NCBI GenBank assembly: GCA_948474755.1
Contig: CAOLHI010001478.1
Span: 496,001-560,000, forward strand
From: Ctenosaura bakeri
Lineage: Eukaryota; Chordata; Lepidosauria; Squamata; Iguanidae
Reading direction: 5' to 3'
Length of the DNA stretch: 64,000 bases
The notes under the pieces were generated by a model, which made no database searches, was not told the origin of the DNA, and worked only from the letters and a program-made list of their open reading frames with translations. The first letter of the stretch is position 1, and every line of letters starts with the position of its first letter. Both the position numbers and the translations under genes were made by a program. This document shows positions 1-10,268 of the stretch, piece after piece.

Positions 1-221
1 CAGGTAGATGAGAGATGGGAAATGCCAAGGCAACTGGGGTTTGGAGGGGTAGCTTACCTTTCTCCTGCTGGGCCTGGGAGTTCAGTTGCTGGAGAAAGAT
101 GAAGCTATCTGTGCAAGCATCTTAACTTTCCCAGCAACACAAAGTCCCTCCTAAGGTTGCCTGTGTCTTCCTTTATAGGACTTAGTTATGTGCTTTCAAA
201 TCTAATCTGATCTATTGAGCC
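1..221. other. Unique non-coding DNA with a speculative micro-exon
   Basis: No repeat is recognised here. On the minus strand, positions 58-108 form a 51-nt block open in one frame only. It is preceded by a CACAG acceptor-like site and followed by a GTAAGC donor-like site. The acceptor polypyrimidine tract is weak, so this is only a candidate exon of an unidentified gene extending left of the window. Confidence 0.35.
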
Positions 222-361
222 TCTTAGAGGGTTTTCTTGGCAAGATTTATTCAGTGGAAGTTTACCATGGCCTTCCCCTAAGGCAGAGAGAGTGTGACTT
301 GCCTAAGGTCACCCAGTGGGTTTCCTTTGCTGAGTGAGGATTTGAACTCTGGTCTCTCAGA
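222..361 (-). mobile_element. tRNA-derived SINE fragment
   Basis: The plus strand reads as the reverse of a common squamate SINE. It has GTTTTCTTGGCAAGATTTAT, then GTGACTTGCC..AAGGTCACCCAGTGGGTTT, then GAGGATTTGAACTCTGGTCT, which is the complement of the tRNA B box. Neither end is complete: the tail and the 5' tRNA head are both shortened where it meets the 5S-derived SINE. The family is recognised from memory; no database match was run. Confidence 0.7.
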
Positions 362-560
362 TTCTGGGAAACTAAGCAGGGTCAGCCCTGCTTAGTACTT
401 GGGTGGGAGACTACCAGTTGCTGTAGGCTATTATTTCAGAGGAAGTAACGGGCAAAACCACTTGTGGGTATTTCTTGGTTAAGAAAACCCAATGAAATTC
501 ATGGGGTCACCATAAGTCAACGGATGACTCGAAGGTGCGTGCACACATGCACACTCCCAG
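362..560 (+). mobile_element. 5S rRNA-derived SINE (5S-Sauria type)
   Basis: Positions about 362-430 resemble the 3' two thirds of 5S rRNA, including the internal promoter: an AACTAAGCAGGGTC block and then TTAGTACTTGGGTGGGAGAC. The first 5S third is missing. A SINE body follows, then a tail around 505-545 (GGGGTCACCATAAGTCAACG) like the 3' tails of RTE-BovB-mobilised squamate SINEs, then a CA-rich end. This is a retroposed pol III element, not a 5S gene, because the 5S part is truncated and divergent and runs straight into SINE sequence. Confidence 0.75.
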
Positions 561-615
561 AGTCCTAATACAGCATTCAGACTGCAACATCTCCTTTGCT
601 GTCCTTTATAGAAAA

Positions 616-630
616 CAAGCCCTCTCTTTC
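616..630. repeat. Target-site duplication, left copy
   Basis: CAAGCCCTCTCTTTC at 616-630 is repeated exactly at 1238-1252 and brackets the L1-like insertion between them. Confidence 0.85.
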
Positions 631-1237
631 TTTTTGTAAAAAATTTTTAAAAAATATTTTTATTAAGTATTTCAATTACATTGTTAAAAGAGAAAGGAGA
701 GCTACTACATAACATTTCCTCCTGTGTATAACCTTATTACAATGATCCATCCAGAGAAAAGAAAAAACCCAGAAAAAATAAACACGCAATAACATATCAT
801 AGATATTATCCTCCTCATTTTCCATAATTAAATTACCATATATTTCTTAATATCCTAGATTTACCATTAGTTCTTAATTTCTTAATTCTCTTAATACCCT
901 AATAGCTTCTCCTTTAGCCCCCCCATTTCCCCTCCACCCTACTTCAAGAAGTGAGTGCTAATATATATCTATTTCACTCTCTAAATTTCCATTCTTATTG
1001 ATTTTGCAAAACCATTATTTTCCCTAATTTCTTCTATACCTGTTCAGGTCTGTTTTACTATATATAATATATATATATATATATAACCTACATATATACA
1101 TACATAACATCTTCTTATAAATCTCTCCTCATAAATATTTTTCTACTTCAATATTAACATTATAAAATTTCTTTCTAACCTACACTCTCTTTGTATACTA
1201 CATATAAGACCATTTAAGTTAACCTTTTTCTTCTAAC
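631..1237 (-). mobile_element. 5'-truncated L1-like retrotransposon 3' end
   Basis: An AT-rich 607-bp block begins on the plus strand with a T-rich run, the complement of a poly(A) tail. It is bracketed by an exact 15-bp direct repeat, as expected from target-primed reverse transcription. No ORF remnant is visible, so it is probably all 3' UTR. A (TA)n tract lies at about 1058-1085. Assignment to L1 rests on resemblance to the 3' UTRs at 62603-63057 and 39126-39325, the first of which carries ORF2 coding sequence. Confidence 0.65.
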
Positions 1238-1252
1238 CAAGCCCTCTCTTTC
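1238..1252. repeat. Target-site duplication, right copy
   Basis: Exact second copy of the 15-bp direct repeat at 616-630. Confidence 0.85.
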
Positions 1253-1712
1253 AAGGGCTGTTACAGGACAGTCTTCTGTTTGAAAGCGTTCCTCAACTGA
1301 TGAGCCATTCTAAGTCTGACTGACAGAGGAAAAACATGAGAGGGGAGGAGTAGTGGCCCCGAAGCTGGCCATCAGCACTTATCACTGAGATAGGCATGCT
1401 TGCCACCTGGCCACAGTCCTTCCCACTATGGTGAGATACATTGCATTTCTTTTTAAATAACAGTAATTGTTTTAAATATTTTTTTTTGCATGTACATCAG
1501 CACACACAAACTTCATGTAAACCTGTATCCTCTTTTGTCCTTTCTTTTTTACTATTCTTCTGTGGCCACCCTTTTTCCTTAATCCAGAAGCCAGACATAT
1601 CTCCACTTTTGGTCTTAATCTAGATAATCAGTAGCTATGTGCCTGAAATACTTCTATTAATTTTCCCTCAGGTATCGCCTCCTCTAAGCTATCCAGCAGG
1701 TGGAAATGAGAC
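1253..1712. other. AT-rich unique DNA
   Basis: No gene, repeat family or RNA gene recognised. Short open frames occur by chance. Confidence 0.6.
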
Positions 1713-1715
1713 TAC

Positions 1716-2162
1716 GGCCCTTTCCGCACTGTGGTATTAAAACGGTGCAGAGTGACCTCCGACGGAGGTAGTCTGCACCATGGAGTGGATTGGGGCGGAC
1801 TACTTTTCATAGTTCCGCACCTCAATCTGCTCCGAAGCGACTGGAACTGGTGGCGCGGCGTGTTTTTTAAAAACCTCTTTTCAGAGGTTTTTAAAAAGCA
1901 CGGAGTGCGACGCCGTGCTCCGGTGCAGATTTGCAGGCATGCACTAGTGCGTGCCTGGAGATCTGCCGGGAGCGGGCTTCCGGCTGGCAACTTCTCCGGT
2001 TGGTGGAGAGCCTCCACCAGCCAGAAGCCGCCATTTTGGATGCCAGAGGACTGCGGAGCAGTGAGCTCGTGCTGCTCCGCATGGCGACAGACTTACCCGG
2101 CTGCCAGTAAGCTCCGTTTTAGCGCATTTCCCCCATTTTCCCCTCCACATGCAGAAAGGGCC
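1716..2162. mobile_element. GC-rich Harbinger-like non-autonomous element, copy 1
   Basis: The ends GGCCCTTTCCGCAC and GCAGAAAGGGCC are inverted repeats, flanked by an exact 3-bp duplication TAC (1713-1715 and 2163-2165). The 447-bp interior is GC-rich with many CpGs, unlike the AT-rich flanks. It holds a short palindrome around 1870-1900 (AACCTCTTTTCAGAGGTTTT) and a GCCGCCATTTTGG YY1-like motif near 2027. A 173-codon plus frame (1731-2252) and an opposing minus frame come from the stop-poor GC-rich interior and resemble no transposase. The copy at 31901-32348 is clearly homologous throughout. Confidence 0.75.
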
Positions 2163-2165
2163 TAC

Positions 2166-3732
2166 ATGAACACTACTCTGTTTTTAGAAGCATTGATTAA
2201 AACTTTACTTATGGTGGCCATCATAACTCATTCAGATAATTTATGGTTTTAAAGACGACACATTCATAATATGTGTTTATCATCCTATGAAATGTATGTG
2301 CAGTCCAGCTGATGTGAATAAAATCTGAATTTGTTTCTAGAATATTTCTGTAGGCATTAGCAGCCAAGATTGGGGATCTTCTGGCACTGTTCCTTTAAAA
2401 TAAAACTCAACACCATCCCAGTACAAGAATGTGAATTTTGATTATATTTCATAATGAGTTTTGAGAAAGATCTGAAGCCAAATTATAGGTAACAAAAAGC
2501 TGGAGAGATAAATGACCCAAATGTGAAATTAAATTGGCTTTTGTGCAATTGGTTGCATAGTGAAGCCTCGTTAATACATTTTGCAGAACGAAGGGCCATT
2601 TGTCATCTGGATCTTATTCTTAGGGAAAAAATCATTTCCCCTTCTTATTTTGTTCAAAATTCAGTTTCCCTGAGCCAGTGCCTCAGTTTCTACAAGCTGC
2701 TTTATGACATTGTATTTTCATTTTAATTATGTGTTACACCTCAAGTGATATTGGGGTTGCAATTTATGTTGTTATTTTAAGTTCTCTTAACTGCTTACAT
2801 AATTGTGCTAATATTATTCTCCTTATTATCACTGCTTATCCTTTAATTTTCGTTTTCACAGGAGACAGAGGCCCAGTCCCTTCCACCGTGGGGGAAAAGG
2901 TCTTTGTTTTATTTATTTTTTTCAATTGTACATTTCCATAATTTGCCTTCTCCTTCTTACTCTGACATAAATTGCCCATAAGCTATTTCCATTCTTTCTC
3001 TTGAGTGTATTTCTCTCTCCTGCCCCTTTCACTCCTACCTTCATTCTGTCTGAATCAATAGTGGCAAATTTGCTTTATGACAACTTAGACAAACCTATGA
3101 TGGATCAGAGGGGGCTTCAAAGTAGGCCGAAGCCTGCTAAAGTCAAGAGCACCTGACACGTTTGTTAAAAACCTCATTGACCTCTGACCTTAAGGTTGCT
3201 TTAGTATTGATCTTTAGGGTCTTGGGCTCAATTGCAATGGAGCAGTATATTCGGCAGGGAGAAAAGAACCTTATAATGGGAATGGATTGATGGGGAGTGA
3301 TTTAGAGGAAAGGAACTTTAGGGCTTGCTGTGAAAGTTAAGTAATAACCAGGTTTGTGGACAGAGAGCTCTTTCAGATGGTCATGCTGTCTGGTCTTAAT
3401 AGGGCTTTTTTTTAGGAGTGGTGAGGCTTATCCGATGCATACCATGCACTTGCAAAAAGCTTGAAAGAAAGCCCATGAGGACAACAATAAAAGTAAATAA
3501 TATTTGGTTCATGTTCCTTCCTCCATGGATTTCACATCCAAATGTTGCTAACGTGTTTCCTTATGCTGACATTTTTTTAAAACAAAAAATGTTTCATGTC
3601 TTTATTTGGAACCAAGTGTCATGGCCAATGGTTGAATTTAATCCGAAACTCAACAGAGTCTAATCAGTGGAATAAAATGTTTCCATTATAAATAGGGATT
3701 GACATTTGCCTTTATGCTTATATATTTTATTT
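2166..3732. other. Unique non-coding DNA
   Basis: AT-rich sequence without recognisable repeat or coding homology. Small open frames (for example 2729-2941 and 3418-3663) have low-complexity or hydrophobic AT-driven composition and no familiar motif. Confidence 0.6.
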
Positions 3733-4345
3733 TGTTTATTTCTTGAATGTATACCTCACCTTTTTCTGAGATAGGATTCAAAACAGTTTATGGAAATATA
3801 AAACAATATGTTTAAAAAGCTCCTCTATTTTACAAAAGTTAAAAAAATAAAAATAAAATGCAATTGTTATTAAAACCATGATTAGAACAGTTAAAATATA
3901 TTTAAGACATAAACTGCTAATGAAAAAGCAAAGTAAAATACAGCACACCACTTCATACATACTATAGCTAGCACAATGCATATCTCAAAGCCGGCCCCTC
4001 CTTAAACTGCAAACCCCAGGATTCCATAGGATGTTGGAAGCGGAATAATAGCGCTGTAGCAGCCTAGTGTGGAAATGGCCCAAATCTCCTGTGGAAGGGA
4101 GTTCCACAGCTTGGGAGCAACCATGAAGAAGACCCTGTCCTGTGTCCTCACTAAATGGGCTAGTGAAGGTGGTGAATTGTGCTTAGAAACAGACTGGCAA
4201 CCACTGAAATGGTTTCAAAGTGGAGAGGGTCAACAGCCCCAGTCAACAGCCTAGCTGCAGCACTTTAAACCCACTGAAGTTTCCAAAGGCAGTCCCACAT
4301 AGAGTGTATTACATTAATTCCAATGTTGTAATCAAGATATGTTTA
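3733..4345 (-). mobile_element. L2-like LINE 3' end, split by a MITE
   Basis: The plus strand starts with the complement of a LINE tail (TTTGTTTATTTCTTGAATGT, then a CCTCACCTTTTTCTGAG-like block). It continues at 4081 with a GGAAGGGAGTTCCACAGCTT block and TTGTGCTTAGAAACAGACTG, sequence I associate with squamate L2-like 3' regions. A MITE at about 3990-4080 interrupts it. Coding content is decayed beyond use. The exact clade is uncertain (L2 or CR1). Confidence 0.5.
3990..4080. mobile_element. Harbinger-like MITE, 3' half
   Basis: Contains the family core (CCCCAGGATTCCATAGGATG, GGAATAATAGCGCTGTAGC) and the terminal AGTGTGGAAATGGCC. The left inverted half is missing. It lies inside the L2-like fragment. 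Confidence 0.7.
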
Positions 4346-4369
4346 AAAGCCTCCCTCCCTCCCTTCTGT

Positions 4370-4725
4370 CTTTATACCCTGCCCTTCAGCCAACAAGACT
4401 TCCAGAGCAGTTTATTGATCTTTAATTTGACAATTCCCTGCCCTCAGGTATACCATCTAAAAAGACACAAGATAGTGGGGGAGAGGATTAAGCCCTGTAA
4501 ATGCTGTTTGCTCTTCTCCCCTTCTTAGGTTACAGCACTGGCAGTTGGTATATGAAGGGAGGGCCTTTTCTGAGCCGTTGAAATCAAGGCACAATGGTGC
4601 TGTTCTTTGCTCCCTCCAAGACCAGAGCAATGGCAGTTGGTATGGAGGAAGGGCCTGTCATCGATCACTGGAATCAAGGTATATTGGTGATGGCTCTGGC
4701 TGCTATTCTTTCTCTCAGAGGATTA
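4370..4725. repeat. Unclassified interspersed repeat with internal tandem duplication
   Basis: Two related units of about 105 bp follow each other. Both contain TGGCAGTTGGTAT, a GGAAGGGCCT-like block, an ATCAAGG block and a TGGTG.TG.TCT block (first unit near 4530-4630, second near 4627-4720). I recall similar sequence as a squamate interspersed repeat but cannot name its family. The upstream part has a CCTCCCTCCCTCCC low-complexity run. Confidence 0.5.
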
Positions 4726-5892
4726 CAAGCATTGAGCATTTTTGCTTCTGTGTTTATACCATGAATACATGGTATAAATGCACAATATAGGACTGTGAGA
4801 ACACTGAAATAGGGGGAAATTCTACCATTTCAGTTTGATTTCTTTTTCTGTCCACTAACTCAGTGCATACATTTGCAGATGTGCAGGCATGCAGAGTTAC
4901 TAATGAATGATGTATTTATTCCTCGCTGCCCTGTAGCACAGAAGTGCAGTGAAAATCAGATAGCCATACTGTGATGTTATGGACTTCTAGAGAAGTTAAG
5001 GTACTATACAGTCATGTATGCGCTGTCACCCGCTCCTGACAGATCCCTACCTTATTAGGTATTAGTAACCAGCCCAAGACCTTTTGCTGCCTGAGGCAAT
5101 GCTTCCCACCCCGTATTACCTGAACAGAATCTGACTAGAATGTCAACCACATCTTATCTCAAGCTAACAATAAAACAACACCCTCCACTATATTCCAGCA
5201 GCTGGCTCGACCATATGTCACCTGAATCAGGTGCTTCACTGTGACTAATGACAGGACTGGCCCTGCCTAATTTTCCTCATTGATCCTGTAACAGTTTATT
5301 TTTCATGTCTCTCAACCTTTCCTAAGCCCACAGCTTTGCCATACTAATTCATAGGTACAGATTTGATAGACATATGCCATATGTGACTTTTCACCAGCCA
5401 GAAGAATATCACTTGACTCTGTTAAAGAATTAGCCCATTTTTGAAAGTCTGATTTACAGCAAGGAAAGGCTAGGCTATGATCATACAAAGCATAAACTTT
5501 GTAAGCACATCCCCTTAAGAGGAGGCACAAGGAGGGCTTTCAGCTGACAGGTTGGGACTTGGATTAAAGTGGTGAAGGAGCTCTCCATGAATGGACCTAT
5601 TGGCTATGAGGGGGACTTAAAGGCCTTGAACAGACCAGATATGTGGCAATGGATTAAATGGGTGCAAATTAGGAATGACAGGATCTACTGTTTTAGCATT
5701 TTCCTGCACAAGAATTTTTAAAACCTTAAATTTTCATTCCAACAAATTTACCATTCGTGATTAAGTCTTACTGAAAATGAACTGAAACAAAATTCTTGCC
5801 TTTCTGCGCTGGCCAAATTCAAACCATACGGCCATTCTCAGCATGGGGAGACAGTGCTGCAGCTGTCTGCAATATAGATGTTAAAGATAGAT
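4726..5892. other. Unique non-coding DNA
   Basis: No gene, RNA gene or repeat family recognised. Short frames such as 5312-5530 (minus) have no identifiable domain. Confidence 0.6.
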
Positions 5893-6192
5893 GTTGTTGT
5901 TGTGTGCCTCAAAGTCCTTTCCAGCTCAAGGAGACCAAGTTTTCTGGGGCTTAGACCCATCCCATGGGTTTCCATGGCTGACCAGGGAATCGAACCCTGG
6001 TGTCCAGAGTCTTAAGCCATTTCCACACTTGACTGTTACAGCGAGATGATTCCACTTTCAATATCCTATGGAATCCTGGCGTTTGCAGTTTCGGCCCCTC
6101 CCTAAACTGCAAACCCCAGGATTCCATAGGATGTTGGAAGTGGAATCATCGCACTATAACAATCTAGTGTGACCACTATACACCATGCAGGA
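5893..6192 (-). mobile_element. tRNA-derived SINE interrupted by a MITE
   Basis: The plus strand runs tail to head: GTTGTTGTGTGCCTCAAAGT, then CCCATGGGTTTCCATGGC, then GGAATCGAACCCTGGTGTCC. It breaks at about 6015 and resumes at 6172 with ACCACTATACACCATGC, the complement of the tRNA head. The MITE at 6016-6171 therefore inserted into an existing SINE. Confidence 0.8.
6016..6171. mobile_element. Harbinger-like MITE inside a SINE
   Basis: Left arm GCCATTTCCACAC..ACTGTTACAG and right arm ..CTATAACAATCTAGTGTG are long imperfect inverted repeats around a GCAGTTTCGGCCCCTCCC centre. The last bases of the right terminus (GGAAATGGCC) are missing. It splits a SINE, so it is younger than that SINE. 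Confidence 0.8.
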
Positions 6193-6604
6193 TCTCTAAA
6201 GATAGATGCCTTAATTTAAAATTAAAGAGCCCTAAATCAGTATCAGCATGGCAGAATACACAGTGACTCAAAGGTACCCCTTTAAGAGTTAGCCACTAAA
6301 ATCCCTGGGCCTAAACAGATGGCCCAAAAATAAGATTTGTTACTTGCATACCTTTTCCATCCTGAACATGAAGCATTTTAGGAATTTTGGTAAATCTTAT
6401 TAAAAATGGCTTGATGAGAGATGCTGACTAAGAACAGTGGGGATGTTTATAGGACCAAAACCATGATAGGAGGCCTATTTTATAGAATTGTCCTACACAC
6501 CTTGTTACTTGGGTACACGAGTCTTCTTGTTTTCTTGTGTCATCCAGCACATACTCTAAGATCTGTTTTAGAGGCTGCCTTTTGTTGCCCCATTGTCACC
6601 TATA

Positions 6605-6676
6605 GCAAACCCCAGGATTCCATAGGATATTGAAAGTGGAGTAATAGCACTATAACTGGCTAGTGCGGAAATGGCC
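6605..6676. mobile_element. Harbinger-like MITE, 3' half
   Basis: Half element with CCCCAGGATTCCATAGGAT, a decayed stem (GAAAGTGGAGTAATAGCAC) and the terminal AGTGCGGAAATGGCC. The left arm is absent. Confidence 0.75.
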
Positions 6677-8187
6677 CAAGAGAGAGTTGCAGCACAGTGC
6701 TTATAGACTGATCTTTCCAAGGATGTATGTCTAGCACTTATAATTTGTGCCTTTTAGGTCCCAAATGAAGAACATTTTCTGACTTTTTTTTTTAAAAAAA
6801 AGAATGATTTGATTATTTTTAATTCTATTCTTTACTGTTCTCAATTGCTGAACTGATTTTTTTTTATGACCAGTTATAAGCTGCTCCAGAAACTTTTAAA
6901 TGAAGGATGATAACGTTTGCTTTAAACAAAACAAAACACAAAACAAAAATACAATTTGCCTTGAAGCTCAGATTCATAATTTTACCACCACCTTTATTTT
7001 GTTATTCTCAAACAATTGGTAGCTGGAAACTTTTCTAAATTAGAGATCTACTAGTGTTTCATGATCTACCTACTCCCCAGCCCTGCCATAAAACATTGCC
7101 CAGTGGCTAAACATTGCAGAGGAAGAATAGGCAACTGAGAAACTTCATGGTTCTTTGGAATAAAACAATTTATATCAGAATAGAAGCTGCATTTGTAGCT
7201 GACTGCAAATGCAATGGCCTCCAATTCATACAGAGCCCATGACTGACAAAATAACAGAAACCTAGTTTTCTTAAAACATGAATTTGTGTTAAAACTTCAT
7301 TCTTAATGGGATCAAAATCTGAGGGTGGATGCTGAAATGTAGATAATTAGATAGCTAAGAAGTGCTTTGACTCTAGTTGACAGATTAATCCATATTTGTG
7401 ATCCAGCTCCGTGTTACTATAACAACATGCAAAGGTGGAGAGCATACAAAAGCATACCTTAGATCTGTCTTTAGGAGCCAATAGATACAAATGCATAAGA
7501 TTACTCCATCCCTGTCTAATATTTATTAAGAAAAAAACCCTAGGTGTTATGGCAAGTCAGTACAGCTGCTGCCATTAAACCTTAACTCAGAGGTGGGGAA
7601 AAGCCAGCCAGGTTTGTGTGTGCCTGTATGCGGATTATAAAGTGCAGGGATTAGTATAGAGTGATTACAGCATTTCAACTGTATATTAAGTGCTTGAAAC
7701 AATATCCAGGCAGTCAGTGTGCTCTGTGCATTATGGTTGAGTGTCATAGCCGACATTTCTAATATCCATTATTCAAAAATTGATTCCATGCCTGACTATC
7801 AAGCATCATCCAGCCACAATATAGGACAAGTAATACATGGTAGCACCCCTATCTTGGCTGAGAGCTTTGCAAACATTATCTACTTCATCCTACCCAAGTT
7901 TAATGTCTCTCTGTGAATCAGGTAAGTATTTCTTGATCGCACCATGCTTCAACCATGAAAGCAAACGTCAAGTACTGAATTCTTATGACTTACCTTTATG
8001 AAAGTATTTATTCTAAAACGGAGACTCTCTGGCTTTATTCAGTTTTCTTTTATGCCTTATCACAAGAGTGACACAATGGTCAGGAGGATTCCTAAGGGAT
8101 ATCGAGTCAGACTGAAGTGTTCTGCTTTCTTTTCCTGCCATACCCACCTTCATGTCACTTTTATTCCTGCTTGTGTTTTCCTCTCAG
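6677..8187. other. Unique non-coding DNA
   Basis: AT-rich, with a homopolymer region at 6785-6800 and no identifiable gene or repeat family. Confidence 0.6.
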
Positions 8188-8403
8188 AGTCTTTTCACAC
8201 TTCACAATTACAGCACTATACTTCTGCTTTAAGTGCCGTGGCTGCATCCATTAGAATCCTGGGGTTTGTTGTCTGGGGATACCCTATTGCTCTCTGATTG
8301 AGAATTTTAGATACCTCTCTCTTAAACTGAAAATCTCATAGGATGTTGCTATCTCAGTTAAAATGGGATCATAGCACTGCAACTGTGTAGTGTGAAAGGA
8401 CTT
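8188..8403. mobile_element. Divergent palindromic MITE
   Basis: The ends AGTCTTTTCACACTTCACAA and TGTGTAGTGTGAAAGGACT are imperfect inverted repeats. Subterminal ACAGCACTATA and ATAGCACTGCAACT also mirror each other. The layout matches the GGCCATTTC MITEs, but termini and core differ, so it may be an older subfamily. No clear target duplication is visible. Confidence 0.55.
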
Positions 8404-9120
8404 TCTCTGCATTCCATTCTCCTCCTCTCCACTGTTTTGCTGTGGAAACAGTCCCTTGCTGAGTAGAATCTGTTTCTTACATTGCACATTGCAGCAGACA
8501 AGTGCCTGGACAAATGTTGCTGTATTCCCCGAAATGGGGAGCTGTTTCTTGGAGGTAGAATACACAACTGTCCTGTGTGGGCAAAAAGGCCTTTCCTTCT
8601 TCATCACCACCACTAGCAGCAGCAGGAATGCTGATGTTGATAAAAACTTAACCTTTTTTAAAAAATAAATAATTCATAAGTGCTTATAAGTGAAAACAAA
8701 ACAATGTCATTATTCTACCATATTTAACTCCCTGTTTTGACAGCACAATTGAGGCATATCTACTTTCAAAGTCCTATTAGGTTCAGTGTGTCTTATAACT
8801 GTGCATAAGGAGTGTACACTAAGAAGGTCCCTCTAGTAAAGTAGGTACATGCATTTAAAAAAAAGGAAGTGGCAGCCACCATATCTCATGATTAGGAACT
8901 TCATGAGAATTTAGAAGACTATTACTATTCTATTCTGAGATGCATACGATAGCAGTTAAACAGTTGACAAGTTAAAACTGTCAAATCAGATAAAACTGTA
9001 TAAAACAATTTAAAAGTACATCATATGCACCAATCTGCATAAAATCAATTTTGTGGGAAGTGATATGATGCCCACATGACTCTTGACAAACTTTATGAAG
9101 ACTGTGACCACTTTGTAAAC
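8404..9120. other. Unique non-coding DNA
   Basis: No repeat or gene recognised. Frames at 8456-8668 (plus) and 8284-8613 (minus) overlap each other and have no domain. Confidence 0.55.
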
Positions 9121-9124
9121 TGAA

Positions 9125-9312
9125 CTCACTTTGGCTCAGAACTCAGAAAAGTTACCTTTACTGTTCCAATCCCCAGAATCTCCCTACCAGCGTCCTGGGA
9201 GTTGTAGTCCAAAACTACCATTCCAAATTTTGCTATGGCTCTGACACCAGTACCTCTGCTTTCAGCCCTGTCCATGCCCACTGCCGGAACGCAGACCCCA
9301 ACAGTTTTTAAC
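9125..9312. mobile_element. hAT-like MITE fragment (CTCCCAGAATCC type)
   Basis: Contains AGTTACCTTTACTG, CCCAGAATCTCCC and GGGAGTTGTAGTCCAAAAC, hallmarks of the palindromic amniote MITEs built around 'actacaactcccagaatcc'. Termini are not well defined. Confidence 0.45.
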
Positions 9313-10022
9313 TGAGATAATGTGAAGTGTGACAGCAAAAATACTACCCTCCTCCACTTTTAAAAATATTCTTCCAGAAGAGATGGAATTATGATAGAAG
9401 GAAAAGCAGGGTGGTGGGAGAGGTGCACCATGGTTATTTAAAACAAAACAAAACCCAAAGCTGAAAAAGAACATGACAATCAACTGTTGGGACTGACTTC
9501 TACTCCATATAAGCTTAGAACAAACTCAGGAAGTTTAGTTACTTTTCACATCTAAGCTAAGGATAATAAGAATAGTAGCTAGCTTTGTATGACTGTCCTG
9601 AGTATGACTGAGATACAGATGGTAGGGCCACAGCTATATGGCAAATGGACTGGTGAAAAAGTCCTATTGAACCAAGTATGATTAGCTTTCAAGAAAGCAT
9701 GTGTAAAATCAGATTGCAAACATTTTGCCCAGATAAAAGCAAAGGGTATAAATTGTTATTAATAGCAATGTTGGGGCTAGTTCCTTTTGGTTGCATCTTC
9801 AGTGTTTTGCTTCTAATGCCAGTTATCAGGCAATATGATTTCTATGCAGAAACTCTCAAACTAAGTTTCGTTTAGACATCTGTAGAAAAGCTGTGGAGCA
9901 GTGAAAGATCTGTACTTGGCCCTACAATTTGATTTTTTCCCCCTGGTGGTGGAGCAGGAAGTCAATTTGACCAGAAGTGGATGATCAAATAGCTTACCTA
10001 GTGCTTCTCATAAGACATCATT
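9313..10022. other. Unique non-coding DNA
   Basis: No gene or repeat family recognised. Confidence 0.55.
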
Positions 10023-10268
10023 CAGTGGTGGAGCTTGGAGTGTGGAGGGAGGGTGGGAGGGGTCAGCGCTATGATGCGGGGGTGTGGCTACCAGGCATGG
10101 GGGCATGGCCTAGGTGCTTGGGAACATGACTATGGTGCAGGAGGGCATGACCACGGTGTGCAGGGCGTGGCTATGGCACACAGGGTGGGGCTACAAGCTG
10201 GGATGCCCCCAAACAATTGCTGCCGGGGTCGAACTGCTTCCATCCCCCCCCCCGCTTCCATCGCCAGT
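10023..10268 (+). mobile_element. hAT-like element with internal minisatellite, copy A
   Basis: Begins CAGTGGTGGAGCTTGGAGTG and contains irregular GC-rich repeats of about 20 bp built on GGCATGGGGGC..GTGGCTA. It ends with CCCAAACAATTGCTGCC and a C-rich run. Its start and interior match the copies at 45173-45487 (opposite strand) and 51547-51772. The right terminus and target duplication are not recognisable, so the 3' end is probably truncated. A 78-codon frame inside is repeat-derived. Confidence 0.65.

Noticed and set aside
362..430. A functional 5S rRNA gene
   Set aside because: The 5' third is missing, there are substitutions in the promoter blocks, and no T-run terminator follows; SINE sequence continues directly.
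1731..2252. 173-codon plus-strand frame, the longest in the window
   Set aside because: It lies almost wholly inside the GC-rich element at 1716-2162, overlaps opposing frames, and shows no transposase or other domain. Low stop density from GC content explains it.
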